Of a DNA stretch of 26,294 nucleotides, positions 13,378 through 21,050 are shown piece after piece. The translations under genes and the position numbers were made by a program. This stretch comes from CAYJXA01 sp964404595 (GTDB lineage: Archaea > Nanobdellota > Nanobdellia > Woesearchaeales > GW2011-AR9). Below the pieces are notes generated by a model that was given only the letters and a program-made list of their open reading frames with translations, ran no database searches and was not told where the DNA came from. The DNA lies in the NCBI GenBank assembly GCA_964404595.1, contig CAYOKQ010000017.1, positions 1 to 26,294 on the forward strand. The letters run 5' to 3'. Within the stretch, counting starts at the first letter, position 1. Each line of letters begins with the position of its first letter.

Positions 13378-14517
13378 TCATTCGATCCAGTCTTTATTCT
13401 GGATTTTTTCCGGTAAATATTTTTCTGAAATAAAACTAACCCCTCGGGCAGACAACGCCTGAATTTCCGCTTTGGCCCCAAACTGTTTCATCATCTTAAA
13501 CTCCTGCTGCCAAGGCTTGTTGTTCTTGAACCACTCATATTCCGAAAGTTGCTTTAGTCTGGAAATGTCTTGATCATTTAATTTAATAAAATGCCGCTGC
13601 AAGCCATATTTTTCAATGTCGTGAGCCCTAATACCCAGGAATTTGGCGTTAGGGATGGCCATCTCTTCCGCCATATGCGCCAAACTTATTGACCCAAATT
13701 TGATGACGGAATAAATATAATGTCCCCAGGAGTCAAAGTCAGTGAGCACCAGTATCGGCAGCTTATGCTCATTACTGAGCCTTTGCAATAATCGCCTGAT
13801 GCCCCGGGTGGTTTGCCCTTGTGAACTCATGATGATACAATTTTGCTTTTCCCAGAAACGATCCTCATGCAAACGTTCCCATACGGCAGCTTTTTCCATG
13901 TAGACCACATATTTTGCATCCACTTTTTTGAATTTAATATCTTCAACGTTACTGGGAATGCTCCAACCGCCCGAGCCGAGCTTGGACCAGTCGATCATAT
14001 CGCCGACATCTTCAACAACTACTTTTCCGGCTACTGAACCCATCTTATTGGCATTAACATGCAATTGTTCCCGCGCATAGCCGGTAATAAGCTCCAAATC
14101 CTCGATAGCTTTATCTGATTCTTTCTGATCATCAACGACATTAGTTTTTGTATTGGGAATAGTGCGTTTGGCCATATAAAAAACATCCCGTAAGCTGGCA
14201 TGCTTAGAGACATCTAATAAATTCTTACAAATAGCGGCAACTTCCACCGTCTGTAAAAATTTCTTGGCGTGCGCAACATTAAAGAAAAAGCGTTCCGAGA
14301 TTTTATCCCCCATCTGCAGCGTTCTTGATTCCTTGTCATACTGAACATTGCTCAGGCCACGTACTGCTACCTCAATCTTGGGATTCTGGCCTTTGTTAAT
14401 ATCTTTTACTAAATTAGTGCCCAGCGCAATGAGTTCATGTCTGGCACCAGCAGTTGGATTCTTATCCGGCGATTGGTTTTTTCCTTCAGGTAATTTTTGT
14501 TGTTGTTCTTTGGCCAT
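13378..14517 (-). CDS. top6A: DNA topoisomerase VI subunit A
   Basis: The product has 379 residues, the normal size. The winged-helix 5Y-CAP domain carries SLRDVFYMAKRT; Tyr114 is the predicted DNA-cleaving residue (families usually have YY; here F-Y). The Toprim domain supplies Glu208 in YVVYMEKAAVW and Asp260/Asp262 in VLTDFDSWGHYI for Mg binding. The first 25 residues are a low-complexity Gln/Lys/Asn/Pro tail. With subunit B it forms the A2B2 type IIB topoisomerase that relaxes and decatenates DNA in archaea; A is related to Spo11. The start lies nine bases after the stop of subunit B, so the two are cotranscribed. Confidence 0.97.
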   Translation of the reverse strand: MAKEQQQKLPEGKNQSPDKNPTAGARHELIALGTNLVKDINKGQNPKIEVAVRGLSNVQYDKESRTLQMGDKISERFFFNVAHAKKFLQTVEVAAICKNLLDVSKHASLRDVFYMAKRTIPNTKTNVVDDQKESDKAIEDLELITGYAREQLHVNANKMGSVAGKVVVEDVGDMIDWSKLGSGGWSIPSNVEDIKFKKVDAKYVVYMEKAAVWERLHEDRFWEKQNCIIMSSQGQTTRGIRRLLQRLSNEHKLPILVLTDFDSWGHYIYSVIKFGSISLAHMAEEMAIPNAKFLGIRAHDIEKYGLQRHFIKLNDQDISRLKQLSEYEWFKNNKPWQQEFKMMKQFGAKAEIQALSARGVSFISEKYLPEKIQNKDWIE

Positions 14518-14526
14518 GATTTTCTC

Positions 14527-16164
14527 TTAATCCTCATCTTCATTCTTGATAGCTAATTTAGTGTCTTCCTCGACTTCTCCTTTAAGTGATTCCATTTGAT
14601 GGATCATCTGCTGGATGGAATCCTTCTTGATCATTTCTTGTAACTTTTTCATCAAAGTTTCTTTCGGCTCCCCAGTTAACCTAGCCAAGGCATCCGCCAC
14701 TTCAGGAATATAACGTTCAAACAAATTCGCTCGTTCTAATTGATTTTGTACTCGCACTTTTTTGTTCACGTATGCTTGTAATTTCCTGCCAGCTTCCTGC
14801 AGTGCAAGTTTAATCTCTTTGATAATTTCCGGGTAATGGGCCAACGCTTCTTTTGACTCCGATGTAAAAGGCACCCATACCGAGGCGATGTGCAGCAACA
14901 TAGTAACGGGCCCAGAAGGCAGCGACCCATTGCTTTGTTGCAGCCCATACGGTTTCCAATTTGTCCCTACTACGGATTTAGTAAAAGCGCATGCCCCAGG
15001 TTGATACAGGAGCGGAACCCTATTGGCAAACCGTAATAAAGCGATCAATTCTTCTTTGGACTGTTCTCCACCATAGGCTATACCAACTTCTACTTGAAAA
15101 GGATTCCCCCGGTAGACTTCTGGAGGCCTGGTTACAGCGCAGTAAAATTCCGCATTAATTTCCTTTTTCAAGCTTTTTTCAATCAGATCTGCGCCAATGG
15201 GGCTTAAGCAATCCGTGGGGGGTGCAATAATTTTGGTCTGCTGGATTCCCTGATATAATGCTTCAGCCATTTCCCGGCTCATATCCACCGGCTTGGTATT
15301 GGGCAATAATTTAGCATTTTCACAAATTTCTTGGCCGCCTCCGAGACCTACACGGGAAAATTCAGTGGTAAGAAATGCTTGCAAGGTTCTAGATTCGGTT
15401 GCTTCCAGCATTTTGATGAGCCTGCCAATCTCTACGCCATAGGGATGAGGCTGAATTTCTTTGGTTTCAGCAGGTAATTCTTTGGCTACCCTGGAATAAA
15501 TGACTTGCTGCGCGTCAGGATTAGTATAAATAATAGTTGCATGAGGGTTGATAATGGCGGTTTGTTTAAGATATTCATCAACCGACTGACGGCCTTTGAG
15601 ATATTCTCCATCTAAATCCAATTCTATACGCACGCCATGTTCCTTGTGTTCCCACTCTTGTTCCTGCTCATCGATAATATCGGGATTATTGGTATGGGTA
15701 TCTATTTTGAGTTTGAATAAATGAGCTTTCTCCCCTTTGCCTACTTTGGAGAGAATAGTTGCAGGTTTTCCTGTGGTTAATTGTCCATAGAGAACCGCAG
15801 CAGAAATGCCAATGCCCTGCTGCCCCCTGCTTTGTGAAAGTTTAAAGAATTTGCTGCCGTACAATAACTTGGCAAAAATCTTGGGTATTTGCTTTTTGAC
15901 TACCCCTGGCCCGTTGTCTTCAATGATGATGCGAAAGCGCTTTCCTTCCAGTTTAATTATTTCAACGTTTATTTCCGGCATAAGGCGCGCTTCTTCACAG
16001 GCGTCCAGAGAGTTATCCACTGCTTCTTTGACCGTGGTAAGGAGAGCTTTGCGCGGATTGTCAAAGCCAAGTAGATGGCGATTTTTTTCAAAGAATTCCG
16101 CGATAGAGATTTCCCGTTGCTTCTTGGCAAGATCTTCAGCTGTTTTTATTTTTACTTCGGCCAT
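14527..16164 (-). CDS. top6B: DNA topoisomerase VI subunit B
   Basis: The product has 545 residues, full length. The GHKL ATPase motifs are intact: N box KEAVDNSLDACE (Glu47, Asn51), G1 IEDNGPGV (81-88), G2 SRGQQGIGISAA (112-123). The helix-two-turn-helix region and the transducer follow, including RFANRVPLLYQPGACAF and the loop VVGTNWKPYG that carries the switch lysine. A charged C-terminal tail ends EVEEDTKLAIKNEDED. ATP-driven dimerisation of B gates the DNA cleavage done by A. It is first in the two-gene operon; the TATA at 16186-16193, 29 nt upstream of the ATG, makes it leaderless. Confidence 0.97.
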   Translation of the reverse strand: MAEVKIKTAEDLAKKQREISIAEFFEKNRHLLGFDNPRKALLTTVKEAVDNSLDACEEARLMPEINVEIIKLEGKRFRIIIEDNGPGVVKKQIPKIFAKLLYGSKFFKLSQSRGQQGIGISAAVLYGQLTTGKPATILSKVGKGEKAHLFKLKIDTHTNNPDIIDEQEQEWEHKEHGVRIELDLDGEYLKGRQSVDEYLKQTAIINPHATIIYTNPDAQQVIYSRVAKELPAETKEIQPHPYGVEIGRLIKMLEATESRTLQAFLTTEFSRVGLGGGQEICENAKLLPNTKPVDMSREMAEALYQGIQQTKIIAPPTDCLSPIGADLIEKSLKKEINAEFYCAVTRPPEVYRGNPFQVEVGIAYGGEQSKEELIALLRFANRVPLLYQPGACAFTKSVVGTNWKPYGLQQSNGSLPSGPVTMLLHIASVWVPFTSESKEALAHYPEIIKEIKLALQEAGRKLQAYVNKKVRVQNQLERANLFERYIPEVADALARLTGEPKETLMKKLQEMIKKDSIQQMIHQMESLKGEVEEDTKLAIKNEDED

Positions 16165-16185
16165 GGGTTCTAGGAAAAGGAAAAT

Positions 16186-16193
16186 GTTTATAA
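16186..16193 (-). promoter_or_regulatory. TATA box of the Topo VI operon
   Basis: Minus-strand TTATAAAC starts 29 nt before the top6B ATG and lies three bases from the 3' end of the upstream TrmB-type gene. Confidence 0.65.
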
Positions 16194-16196
16194 GGG

Positions 16197-16928
16197 TTAT
16201 GGTTTAGACCTTTTCCAGATTATCTCAAAGAAATTCTGGTAACTTTTCGCTATGTCTTTATTTTTTACTACAAACACGAGAGGATTTTCCGATAATAAAT
16301 ATGTTGCAACATAATCCCCAAATATTTCAATCCAGCTCGGAACCTGCTTGGCATCAATATAACGAACTTCAGTATATTTCATTTTTTTTCTCATTTGGCC
16401 AAATTCTCGGGCATCTCGGTGATAAATTATTCTCATCTTGACTTTTTTCTTTATTCGGCGCGTATGTGTGTCTAACAGGAATCCCTCTAATTTTTCATTG
16501 GCAATTTTAGGAGCACCAAGAATATAATAGGTTTCACCTGGGTTTAATACTTGTAAAACTAGATCTAAAACTGATTTGATCCCTTTAACCCCCTCATGGA
16601 TTTCTGCTTGTTGTTCTGGCTCTACCTTCTTTACGAGAGATTGAAGAAGGGGGATGGCTTCGTTGATCTGTTGTTCATGTTGGTGAATTATATCAATTAA
16701 CCGCTTGGGCTCTAAAGGGTAATATTTTTTGCGAGGCCCCATCATGGTGTAATGAACTAATCCCTTCGACGACAACCCGCGTAAAGCTTCATACACCCTG
16801 GAACTGTGTAATTTAGAGGTTCGCGCCAATGGCGTGGCCGTGGCGCCCCCCTTTTCCAATAATGCAAGATATACTTTACCTTCATTGGAAGTAAGTCCTA
16901 GTAGTTTAAAGGCCATCTGAATTTGCAT
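16197..16928 (-). CDS. TrmB-family transcriptional regulator, single sensor domain
   Basis: The product has 243 residues. The winged helix is at about 5-68 (LLGLTSNEGKVYLALLEKG, SSRVYEALRGLSSKGLV), the linker coiled coil at 75-105, and the sensor domain at 108-240. The sensor starts IHEGVKGIKSVLDLVL and ends VVKNKDIAKSYQNFFEIIWKRS. This is the standard TrmB layout in which the C-terminal domain senses a small effector (sugars in characterised members). The same sensor signature occurs five times in the 800-residue protein at 23877. It is divergent from two tandem HTH genes and leaderless by its TATA spacing, with its ATG at the expected start site. It may control itself or the divergent pair; the effector is unknown. 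Confidence 0.9.
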   Translation of the reverse strand: MQIQMAFKLLGLTSNEGKVYLALLEKGGATATPLARTSKLHSSRVYEALRGLSSKGLVHYTMMGPRKKYYPLEPKRLIDIIHQHEQQINEAIPLLQSLVKKVEPEQQAEIHEGVKGIKSVLDLVLQVLNPGETYYILGAPKIANEKLEGFLLDTHTRRIKKKVKMRIIYHRDAREFGQMRKKMKYTEVRYIDAKQVPSWIEIFGDYVATYLLSENPLVFVVKNKDIAKSYQNFFEIIWKRSKP

Positions 16929-16950
16929 AGGGGTATAATAAGGGCATTAC

Positions 16951-16958
16951 TTTTTAAA
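16951..16958 (-). promoter_or_regulatory. TATA box of the single-sensor TrmB gene
   Basis: Minus-strand TTTAAAAA starts exactly 30 nt before the ATG at 16928. Between box and start the coding strand holds CCCTTATTATACCCC, with two similar CCCTTA/CCCCTA half-sites that could be an operator. Confidence 0.65.
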
Positions 16959-17028
16959 TTTTATCTTTTATACTCCTGTTGAGGAGGATGATAATTTATA
17001 TCTTCATTATTTTATCCAGATTTATCTA

Positions 17029-17046
17029 AAGAAGAAGAAGAAGAAG
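17029..17046 (+). repeat. (AAG)6 microsatellite in the leader of the tandem HTH genes
   Basis: Six perfect AAG units end 28 bp upstream of the ATG at 17075. There is no TATA box at -30 of that ATG; ATTTATATC near 16995 would give a leader of about 50 nt containing this repeat. Copy-number change could alter the leader length. Confidence 0.8.
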
Positions 17047-17074
17047 AGGTTCTGGCTGTAATTAATAGAATACT

Positions 17075-17848
17075 ATGGCTAAAAGAATAGGAAAAGAAAG
17101 CGCTGCACAATCAAAAGTAAAAAAATTAATGGGGCAAAGAGGCATACAAACCCATGCCCAATTGGCCCGACTGCTGGGCTTTTCTTCTCCGGCACTGTAT
17201 GGAATAATCAATAAACAATTCAAGCCAACGCCAGAAAAGATTTCGTTGATGGGCCATATTCTGGGCATCACTTCGGAAGAAGTTTGCACCATGCTCGATG
17301 TAAAAGAAGAATGGCGGCGCACAGAAGCTCAGCAATTGTATCAGGAGAGGGGTTCAACGCAGGCACAGAAGACCTTTTATTCTGTCTATGAATTGCTCTG
17401 CCAAGGAATATCTCTGCGGTACTCTCAGTCTGCATCTGAAAAGCAGCAAGAAATACTGCTGCAGCTTAGTGAAGTGGTTAGGAGATATGAAAATATTCCA
17501 AACGAATACGCCGCACTTGCCAGTGATTTAACTGAAATTCTTCGTGGCACGTTTGCAATATCCGCGCTGGAAAGAATTTTACCTGCCATCATGGTGCCAT
17601 CCAAAAACCACCTGCAGATTACTCTTGATACTCTTGGCAGAATTACTTCTGAAAAATATCTGGAAAGAGTGCTCCACGATGCCGATGAGCAATCAAAGTT
17701 AAACTACGAGCAATCAAAATCAAACATTGATAAAATCTATGGGCAGTTGACTTTGACCGGCAAAATTAATTTTATAGAACAAATGGGGTGGCTGATACGA
17801 CACTATGAAAGGAAATTAGAACAAGAACCGGTAAGAGAAGTAAAATGA
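17075..17848 (+). CDS. XRE-type HTH protein with novel helical C-terminal domain (paralogue 1)
   Basis: The product has 257 residues. A lambda-repressor-like HTH spans about 12-75 (KKLMGQRGIQTHAQLARLLG, SSPALYGIINKQFKPTPEKI, LGITSEEVCTML). The rest (about 85-257) is all-alpha, with no domain I recognise. The whole length aligns by eye with the next gene, including FYSVYELLCQGISLRYSQSA against LHPLYGVLCREIAFQYHNLP, so the pair arose by tandem duplication. The stop overlaps the next start (ATGA). It is probably a DNA-binding regulator whose C-terminus dimerises or senses. No Shine-Dalgarno is visible. Confidence 0.82.
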   Translation: MAKRIGKESAAQSKVKKLMGQRGIQTHAQLARLLGFSSPALYGIINKQFKPTPEKISLMGHILGITSEEVCTMLDVKEEWRRTEAQQLYQERGSTQAQKTFYSVYELLCQGISLRYSQSASEKQQEILLQLSEVVRRYENIPNEYAALASDLTEILRGTFAISALERILPAIMVPSKNHLQITLDTLGRITSEKYLERVLHDADEQSKLNYEQSKSNIDKIYGQLTLTGKINFIEQMGWLIRHYERKLEQEPVREVK

Positions 17849-18543
17849 CCACGGTATTAGAAGAAAGAATCAGTAATTTAATGGTTGCTCGCGGCATAAA
17901 AACCAGAAGGGAACTGGCTGCAAAAATAGGGTACTCTGAGCAAAGTTTGAGTATGTTGTTACATGGGAAATACAGGCCAGCCGCTGGTAAAATTGCTTCG
18001 ATAGCTCATGTTTTGGGGATTCCCGTCACGGATCTATGTACCTTGCTGCAGATTACGAATTTACAGAAAATAAAAATAGCTAATGAAAAATACGAGAGAA
18101 TTTATTCCGGTGGTTTGATGGAAGAAACTCTGCATCCATTATATGGAGTTCTGTGTAGAGAAATAGCTTTTCAATATCATAATCTTCCATCGGAAAAAAG
18201 GCCCGATTTTGTTTTTTCTATTGCCAGAACCATGGGGAATTATAATAAAGAGTATTCCTTTGCCATGCATTCTTATTTGATAAAAAACTTGGCTGATATT
18301 TTAAAAGAAAATATGGTACCGATAAATGAAAACCAAACTTCAGAAATAACCGGAATTGGTGCAGCACTCATCACACTAAAAGAGAAAATATCAGAGAAAG
18401 ATTTAGCCCCGACACTTCAAAGTACCTATCAAAGCTTGGTTACCCAACTTCATGCCGTTTTTGAGACTAGAGAAAATGCTATGGAAAAAATAGCAGTTAT
18501 CGACAAGTTAGAACTATTATTAACACGCTATTGTCAGAAATAA
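17845..18543 (+). CDS. XRE-type HTH protein with novel helical C-terminal domain (paralogue 2)
   Basis: The product has 232 residues. The N-terminal HTH (about 6-70: SNLMVARGIKTRRELAAKIG, SEQSLSMLLHGKYRPAAGKI, LGIPVTDLCTLL) corresponds position by position to that of the upstream paralogue. The C-terminal part is helical and shares its core motif but has diverged more. Start and previous stop overlap in ATGA, implying coupled translation and possibly a heterodimer. Convergent with the KH-protein gene, 29 bp away. Confidence 0.82.
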   Translation: MTTVLEERISNLMVARGIKTRRELAAKIGYSEQSLSMLLHGKYRPAAGKIASIAHVLGIPVTDLCTLLQITNLQKIKIANEKYERIYSGGLMEETLHPLYGVLCREIAFQYHNLPSEKRPDFVFSIARTMGNYNKEYSFAMHSYLIKNLADILKENMVPINENQTSEITGIGAALITLKEKISEKDLAPTLQSTYQSLVTQLHAVFETRENAMEKIAVIDKLELLLTRYCQK

Positions 18544-18572
18544 TATTTAAAATTCCTCTAAGAACACTTTAT

Positions 18573-19136
18573 CTATCCAAACAACATCTCCTTCTTCTTT
18601 TTCTCCAAGAAATGGTAAACCGTTTTATGCATGGAACCAGAGAGCAGCATCGCCACCGCTTCCCTAGCAATGGTAGCCTGTGTCACTTCCCCGACAATGG
18701 CAATGGTTTTTCCATATACCGCAATATGCGTATCGGTGAGCCGTTCAATTTCCTCGCGAGCTCGGCCACTAGTGCCAATCACCCGGCCTTTGAGCCTCTC
18801 GAGCGTATTTTTATTTTTGCCGGCCACTTCTTTCATGTCGATAACTTCCAGAATATAATCCGGTTTGAGCAATAACATGGCCGTTTGCGGATTGGTGCCC
18901 CTGCCAATGGCCCTGGCGATTTCTTTCGCAACAAATAAAGCCAGCGCATCTTCACCGGTAATAATAACATCGCCATCTTTGCTAATATCCAATTTACTGT
19001 TAGTCTGTTTTTCAATCTCGGCTTTGACTTTGCCCTGTATGCCGATGAGTACGGCAATGCGCTCCTCTGGGATTTTAAGTTCATAAGAGAATTCATCTTT
19101 GTGACTTCCCGATTCTTCGATAATTTCATCTTCCAT
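18573..19136 (-). CDS. Two-KH-domain rRNA-processing protein (Pno1/Dim2-like)
   Basis: The product has 187 residues from MEDEII. KH1 carries GIQG (VLIGIQGKVKAEIEK) and KH2 carries GTSG (RVIGTSGRAREEIERLTDTHI, then AVYGKTIAIVG). The order, spacing and C-terminal helix (AVAMLLSGSMHKTVYHFLE) match archaeal Dim2/Pno1, which in characterised systems binds the 3' end region of 16S rRNA during small-subunit maturation. Two ATGs are possible (19142 and 19136). The minus-strand TTTAAAAG at 19159-19166 is 30 nt from the second and only 24 from the first, so I choose the second. The usual archaeal neighbours (eIF1A, Rio1) are not beside it. Confidence 0.9.
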   Translation of the reverse strand: MEDEIIEESGSHKDEFSYELKIPEERIAVLIGIQGKVKAEIEKQTNSKLDISKDGDVIITGEDALALFVAKEIARAIGRGTNPQTAMLLLKPDYILEVIDMKEVAGKNKNTLERLKGRVIGTSGRAREEIERLTDTHIAVYGKTIAIVGEVTQATIAREAVAMLLSGSMHKTVYHFLEKKKKEMLFG

Positions 19137-19158
19137 ACTCATTCCAGAGACGCGCTGG

Positions 19159-19166
19159 CTTTTAAA
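19159..19166 (-). promoter_or_regulatory. TATA box of the KH-protein gene
   Basis: Minus-strand TTTAAAAG starts 30 nt before the ATG at 19136. It decides between two start codons six bases apart. Confidence 0.6.
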
Positions 19167-19198
19167 ATGTTTGTACAGAAAATCACTTATTTAAGTAG

Positions 19199-20275
19199 TT
19201 ATCTGGTTACTTCAAAAGTTTTAATTTCCGCAGCTAATTTCTGTGCCGTCTTATTGACAGCCAATTTTTTTTGCACCGGTTCAAGGAGTAGATTCAAATG
19301 TTTGGAAACACTTTGTTTGAGATCCATCGGATGTAATCGCTTTTGAGCAAAAGCAGCTTCTAACTCTGAGTAAGATTTAAACTCAAGATCTCCACCAAAT
19401 TTCGCCGGGCGTTCTATCTTCAGTGTTGAAAATTTTTCAAATAAAATATATTTGCAATATTCCAAAACAGGATTTTCTTCGATAAGGCCTTCCGGACAAT
19501 ATGCTTTTTGTATTTTTTTCGTTGCATCAGCAGGAAGTTCAGTCATAAAAATAGCGGTTTCTGGTTTTGACTTTGACATCTTCATGGCCATAGCCCGTTC
19601 GACTGCATCGTCGGTTTTAGGCGGCTCGCCAAGGCCCATGAGCATGTGATGGCTGATAATAATGGGTTTGGCAAATCCTAATTTAGGTGCTAATTCTCGT
19701 GCCAAAACATTGACCTTGCGTTGATCCATGCCCAGCTGGCAGATATCTGCTTTGAGATAAAAAATATCGGCTGCCTGCATGCAGGGGTAGAGAATCTGTG
19801 ACGCTTGCAGGGCTTCACTTTCTTTTCTTCCCATGATCTGGGCGCAGCGCATAATTCTGTTTACCGTTGAATGTCGCGCCACCTGCATCACCATTTTCAA
19901 ATATTCAGTGTCTTTCATCAGGTCACTGGCCCATACAAATTCGACATGCTTCAAATCTAAATCACACGCTCGCCACACTTCGATAAGGTATTTTCCCACT
20001 TTCTGTATCTTCTCCAAATCGCCGCCCATTTTATTGTTGGCCCAGGCATGCCAATCAGCCACAAACATTTTGAAGATACAGCCCGCCTTGGTCATCTTGT
20101 TGATATTGATTGCACGCAAAAGACCTTGCGCGATATGAATATTGGTTCCAGAAGGTTCAAATCCATCGTAGGCAATGAGCTGTTTTTTTGTTTCGAGAAG
20201 CTCCGTTAATTCTTCTTCGGTAATTATTTCTTCACCAACTTGTTTGATGAGGGAAATGCGTTGTTCTATGTCCAT
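19199..20275 (-). CDS. tyrS: Tyrosyl-tRNA synthetase, archaeal type
   Basis: The product has 358 residues. It is a class I synthetase: the HIGH-like HIAQG is at 47-51 and KMSKS at 232-236. The tyrosine pocket is visible as Y36 in LIAYDGFEPSG and YPCMQAADIF (Y163, Q167, D170). The short C-terminal domain (SKHLNLLLEPVQKKLA) is of the archaeal/eukaryotic type, which reads the C1-G72 pair of tRNA-Tyr. The start fits a TATA box 31 nt upstream, so it is leaderless. It is divergent from the tRNA-Leu gene. Confidence 0.97.
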   Translation of the reverse strand: MDIEQRISLIKQVGEEIITEEELTELLETKKQLIAYDGFEPSGTNIHIAQGLLRAININKMTKAGCIFKMFVADWHAWANNKMGGDLEKIQKVGKYLIEVWRACDLDLKHVEFVWASDLMKDTEYLKMVMQVARHSTVNRIMRCAQIMGRKESEALQASQILYPCMQAADIFYLKADICQLGMDQRKVNVLARELAPKLGFAKPIIISHHMLMGLGEPPKTDDAVERAMAMKMSKSKPETAIFMTELPADATKKIQKAYCPEGLIEENPVLEYCKYILFEKFSTLKIERPAKFGGDLEFKSYSELEAAFAQKRLHPMDLKQSVSKHLNLLLEPVQKKLAVNKTAQKLAAEIKTFEVTR

Positions 20276-20298
20276 AATCGCGAAAGAGATAGTGCAGG

Positions 20299-20327
20299 AT
20301 TATAAATCTTCCCGTAACATTTATAAA
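20299..20327. promoter_or_regulatory. Divergent promoters for tyrS and tRNA-Leu
   Basis: Minus-strand TTTATAAT (20299-20306) is 31 nt from the tyrS ATG. Plus-strand TTTATAAA (20320-20327) is 35 nt from the first base of tRNA-Leu. Confidence 0.65.
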
Positions 20328-20385
20328 ATTCTTGCCAAAAACACTAATTAATACGCGGACGTGCCGGAGTGGCCAAACGGGATAG

Positions 20386-20419
20386 TTCCTTTGGCATATT
20401 GGGTGCTAAATGAGTCCAG
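20386..20419 (+). other. tRNA-Leu intron 1 (34 nt, position 30/31)
   Basis: The bulge-helix-bulge reads as GGAU (20380-20383) pairing with GUCC (20414-20417) and flanked by the bulges AG^U and AG^A. The intron's own helix UCCUUUGGCA/UGCUAAAUGA forms 9 of 10 pairs. The cut falls between the second and third bulge base on both sides, as the archaeal splicing endonuclease requires. It lies in the anticodon stem, a non-canonical site. Confidence 0.8.
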
Positions 20420-20426
20420 ACTCAAG

Positions 20427-20471
20427 TCGTTTGAGTGAAGAGGTTTTTAGCCGATGAAATACTCGTGAGCC
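20427..20471 (+). other. tRNA-Leu intron 2 (45 nt, canonical 37/38)
   Basis: CUCA of the anticodon loop pairs with UGAG at the intron's end (4 of 4), flanked by the bulges AG^U and CC^A and the anticodon stem. This is a canonical bulge-helix-bulge. The intron contains UUAGCCGAU/AUUGGCU-type complementarity with the variable arm, which might compete during folding. Confidence 0.88.
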
Positions 20472-20548
20472 ATCTATTGGCTTAGTGCCTACGCAGGTTC
20501 GAGTCCTGCCGTCCGCATTTCCTTTAAAATCAACCAATAGTAACGCTT

Positions 20549-20857
20549 TCATTCTCCAAAACTATCGGTCTCTTCATATTGCTGCTGCGGCTCTTCCGGT
20601 TCCTGCAGTTCTTCTTTCTTAAAGCTGGCATATTTTGGCTCGTATGCTGGCCGCTCCACTTTTTCCACCATTTCAGCAAACCCTACTTTAGGCAGCACTT
20701 TGGTGATCCTAATTTTAACATAATCCCCTTGCTGTACACCTGGGACAAAAACGACAAATCCTTTGACTTTGGCAATGCCATCGCCTTTTCCGCCAACAGC
20801 ATTGATGCTCACATCATATGTTTCTCCCACATTTACGGGTGGTTGTTGCTGATTCAT
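20549..20857 (-). CDS. TRAM-domain RNA-binding protein
   Basis: The product has 102 residues. The TRAM domain spans about 8-66: VGETYDVSINAVGGKGDGIAK with the glycine loop, GFVVFVPGVQQGDYVKIRIT, and LPKVGFAEMVE. The C-terminal 35 residues are acidic and Gln-rich (EEPQQQYEETDSFGE), probably disordered. Stand-alone TRAM proteins of archaea bind RNA and can act like cold-shock chaperones. Unlike most genes here it has a leader with a strong GGAGGT Shine-Dalgarno (20866-20871) eight bases before the ATG. Convergent with tRNA-Leu. Confidence 0.92.
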   Translation of the reverse strand: MNQQQPPVNVGETYDVSINAVGGKGDGIAKVKGFVVFVPGVQQGDYVKIRITKVLPKVGFAEMVEKVERPAYEPKYASFKKEELQEPEEPQQQYEETDSFGE

Positions 20858-20865
20858 GTAGATAG

Positions 20866-20871
20866 ACCTCC
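20866..20871 (-). promoter_or_regulatory. Strong Shine-Dalgarno (GGAGGT) of the TRAM gene
   Basis: Minus-strand GGAGGT lies eight bases before the ATG at 20857. It is the best ribosome binding site in the window and indicates a leadered mRNA. TTTTTATATAC further upstream (about 20899-20908) could be its TATA box. Confidence 0.7.
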
Positions 20872-21050
20872 AATAGTTATACTTATTATTTTTATAGTAT
20901 ATAAAAAGTTAGAAATCATGGCAAAAAAGGAAATAGTTCATGGGGGTCATTAATAAATCCATAAAGAAGCTTTATTATATAAATGTTTGCGGAAACAGTA
21001 TCTATTTGAGTATATAAAAGATTAAAAAGACCAGGACTCCTATATAAAAA

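Larger units (their letters stand above)
20355..20517 (+). tRNA. tRNA-Leu (CAA) with two introns
   Basis: The acceptor GCGGACG pairs with CGUCCGC, with A73. The D arm is CCG-GAGUGGCCAAA-CGG. The long variable arm is U-GGC-UUAGU-GCC-UAC, and the T arm is GCAGG-UUCGAGU-CCUGC. The three exons are 20355-20385, 20420-20426 and 20472-20517. Removing 20386-20419 and 20427-20471 gives the anticodon arm AUAGA-CUCAAGA-UCUAU, a perfect five-pair stem with U33 and anticodon CAA. The mature length is 84 nt, normal for class II tRNA-Leu. Without the first intron no valid U33 loop can be built. Each junction matches bulge-helix-bulge rules. CCA is not encoded. Confidence 0.88.

Noticed and set aside
20355..20517. 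tRNA with one large intron and a CCU anticodon
   Set aside because: That reading needs a missing base 26 and would be an Arg anticodon on a class II tRNA. The two-intron model gives a perfect Leu(CAA) arm and valid splice motifs.
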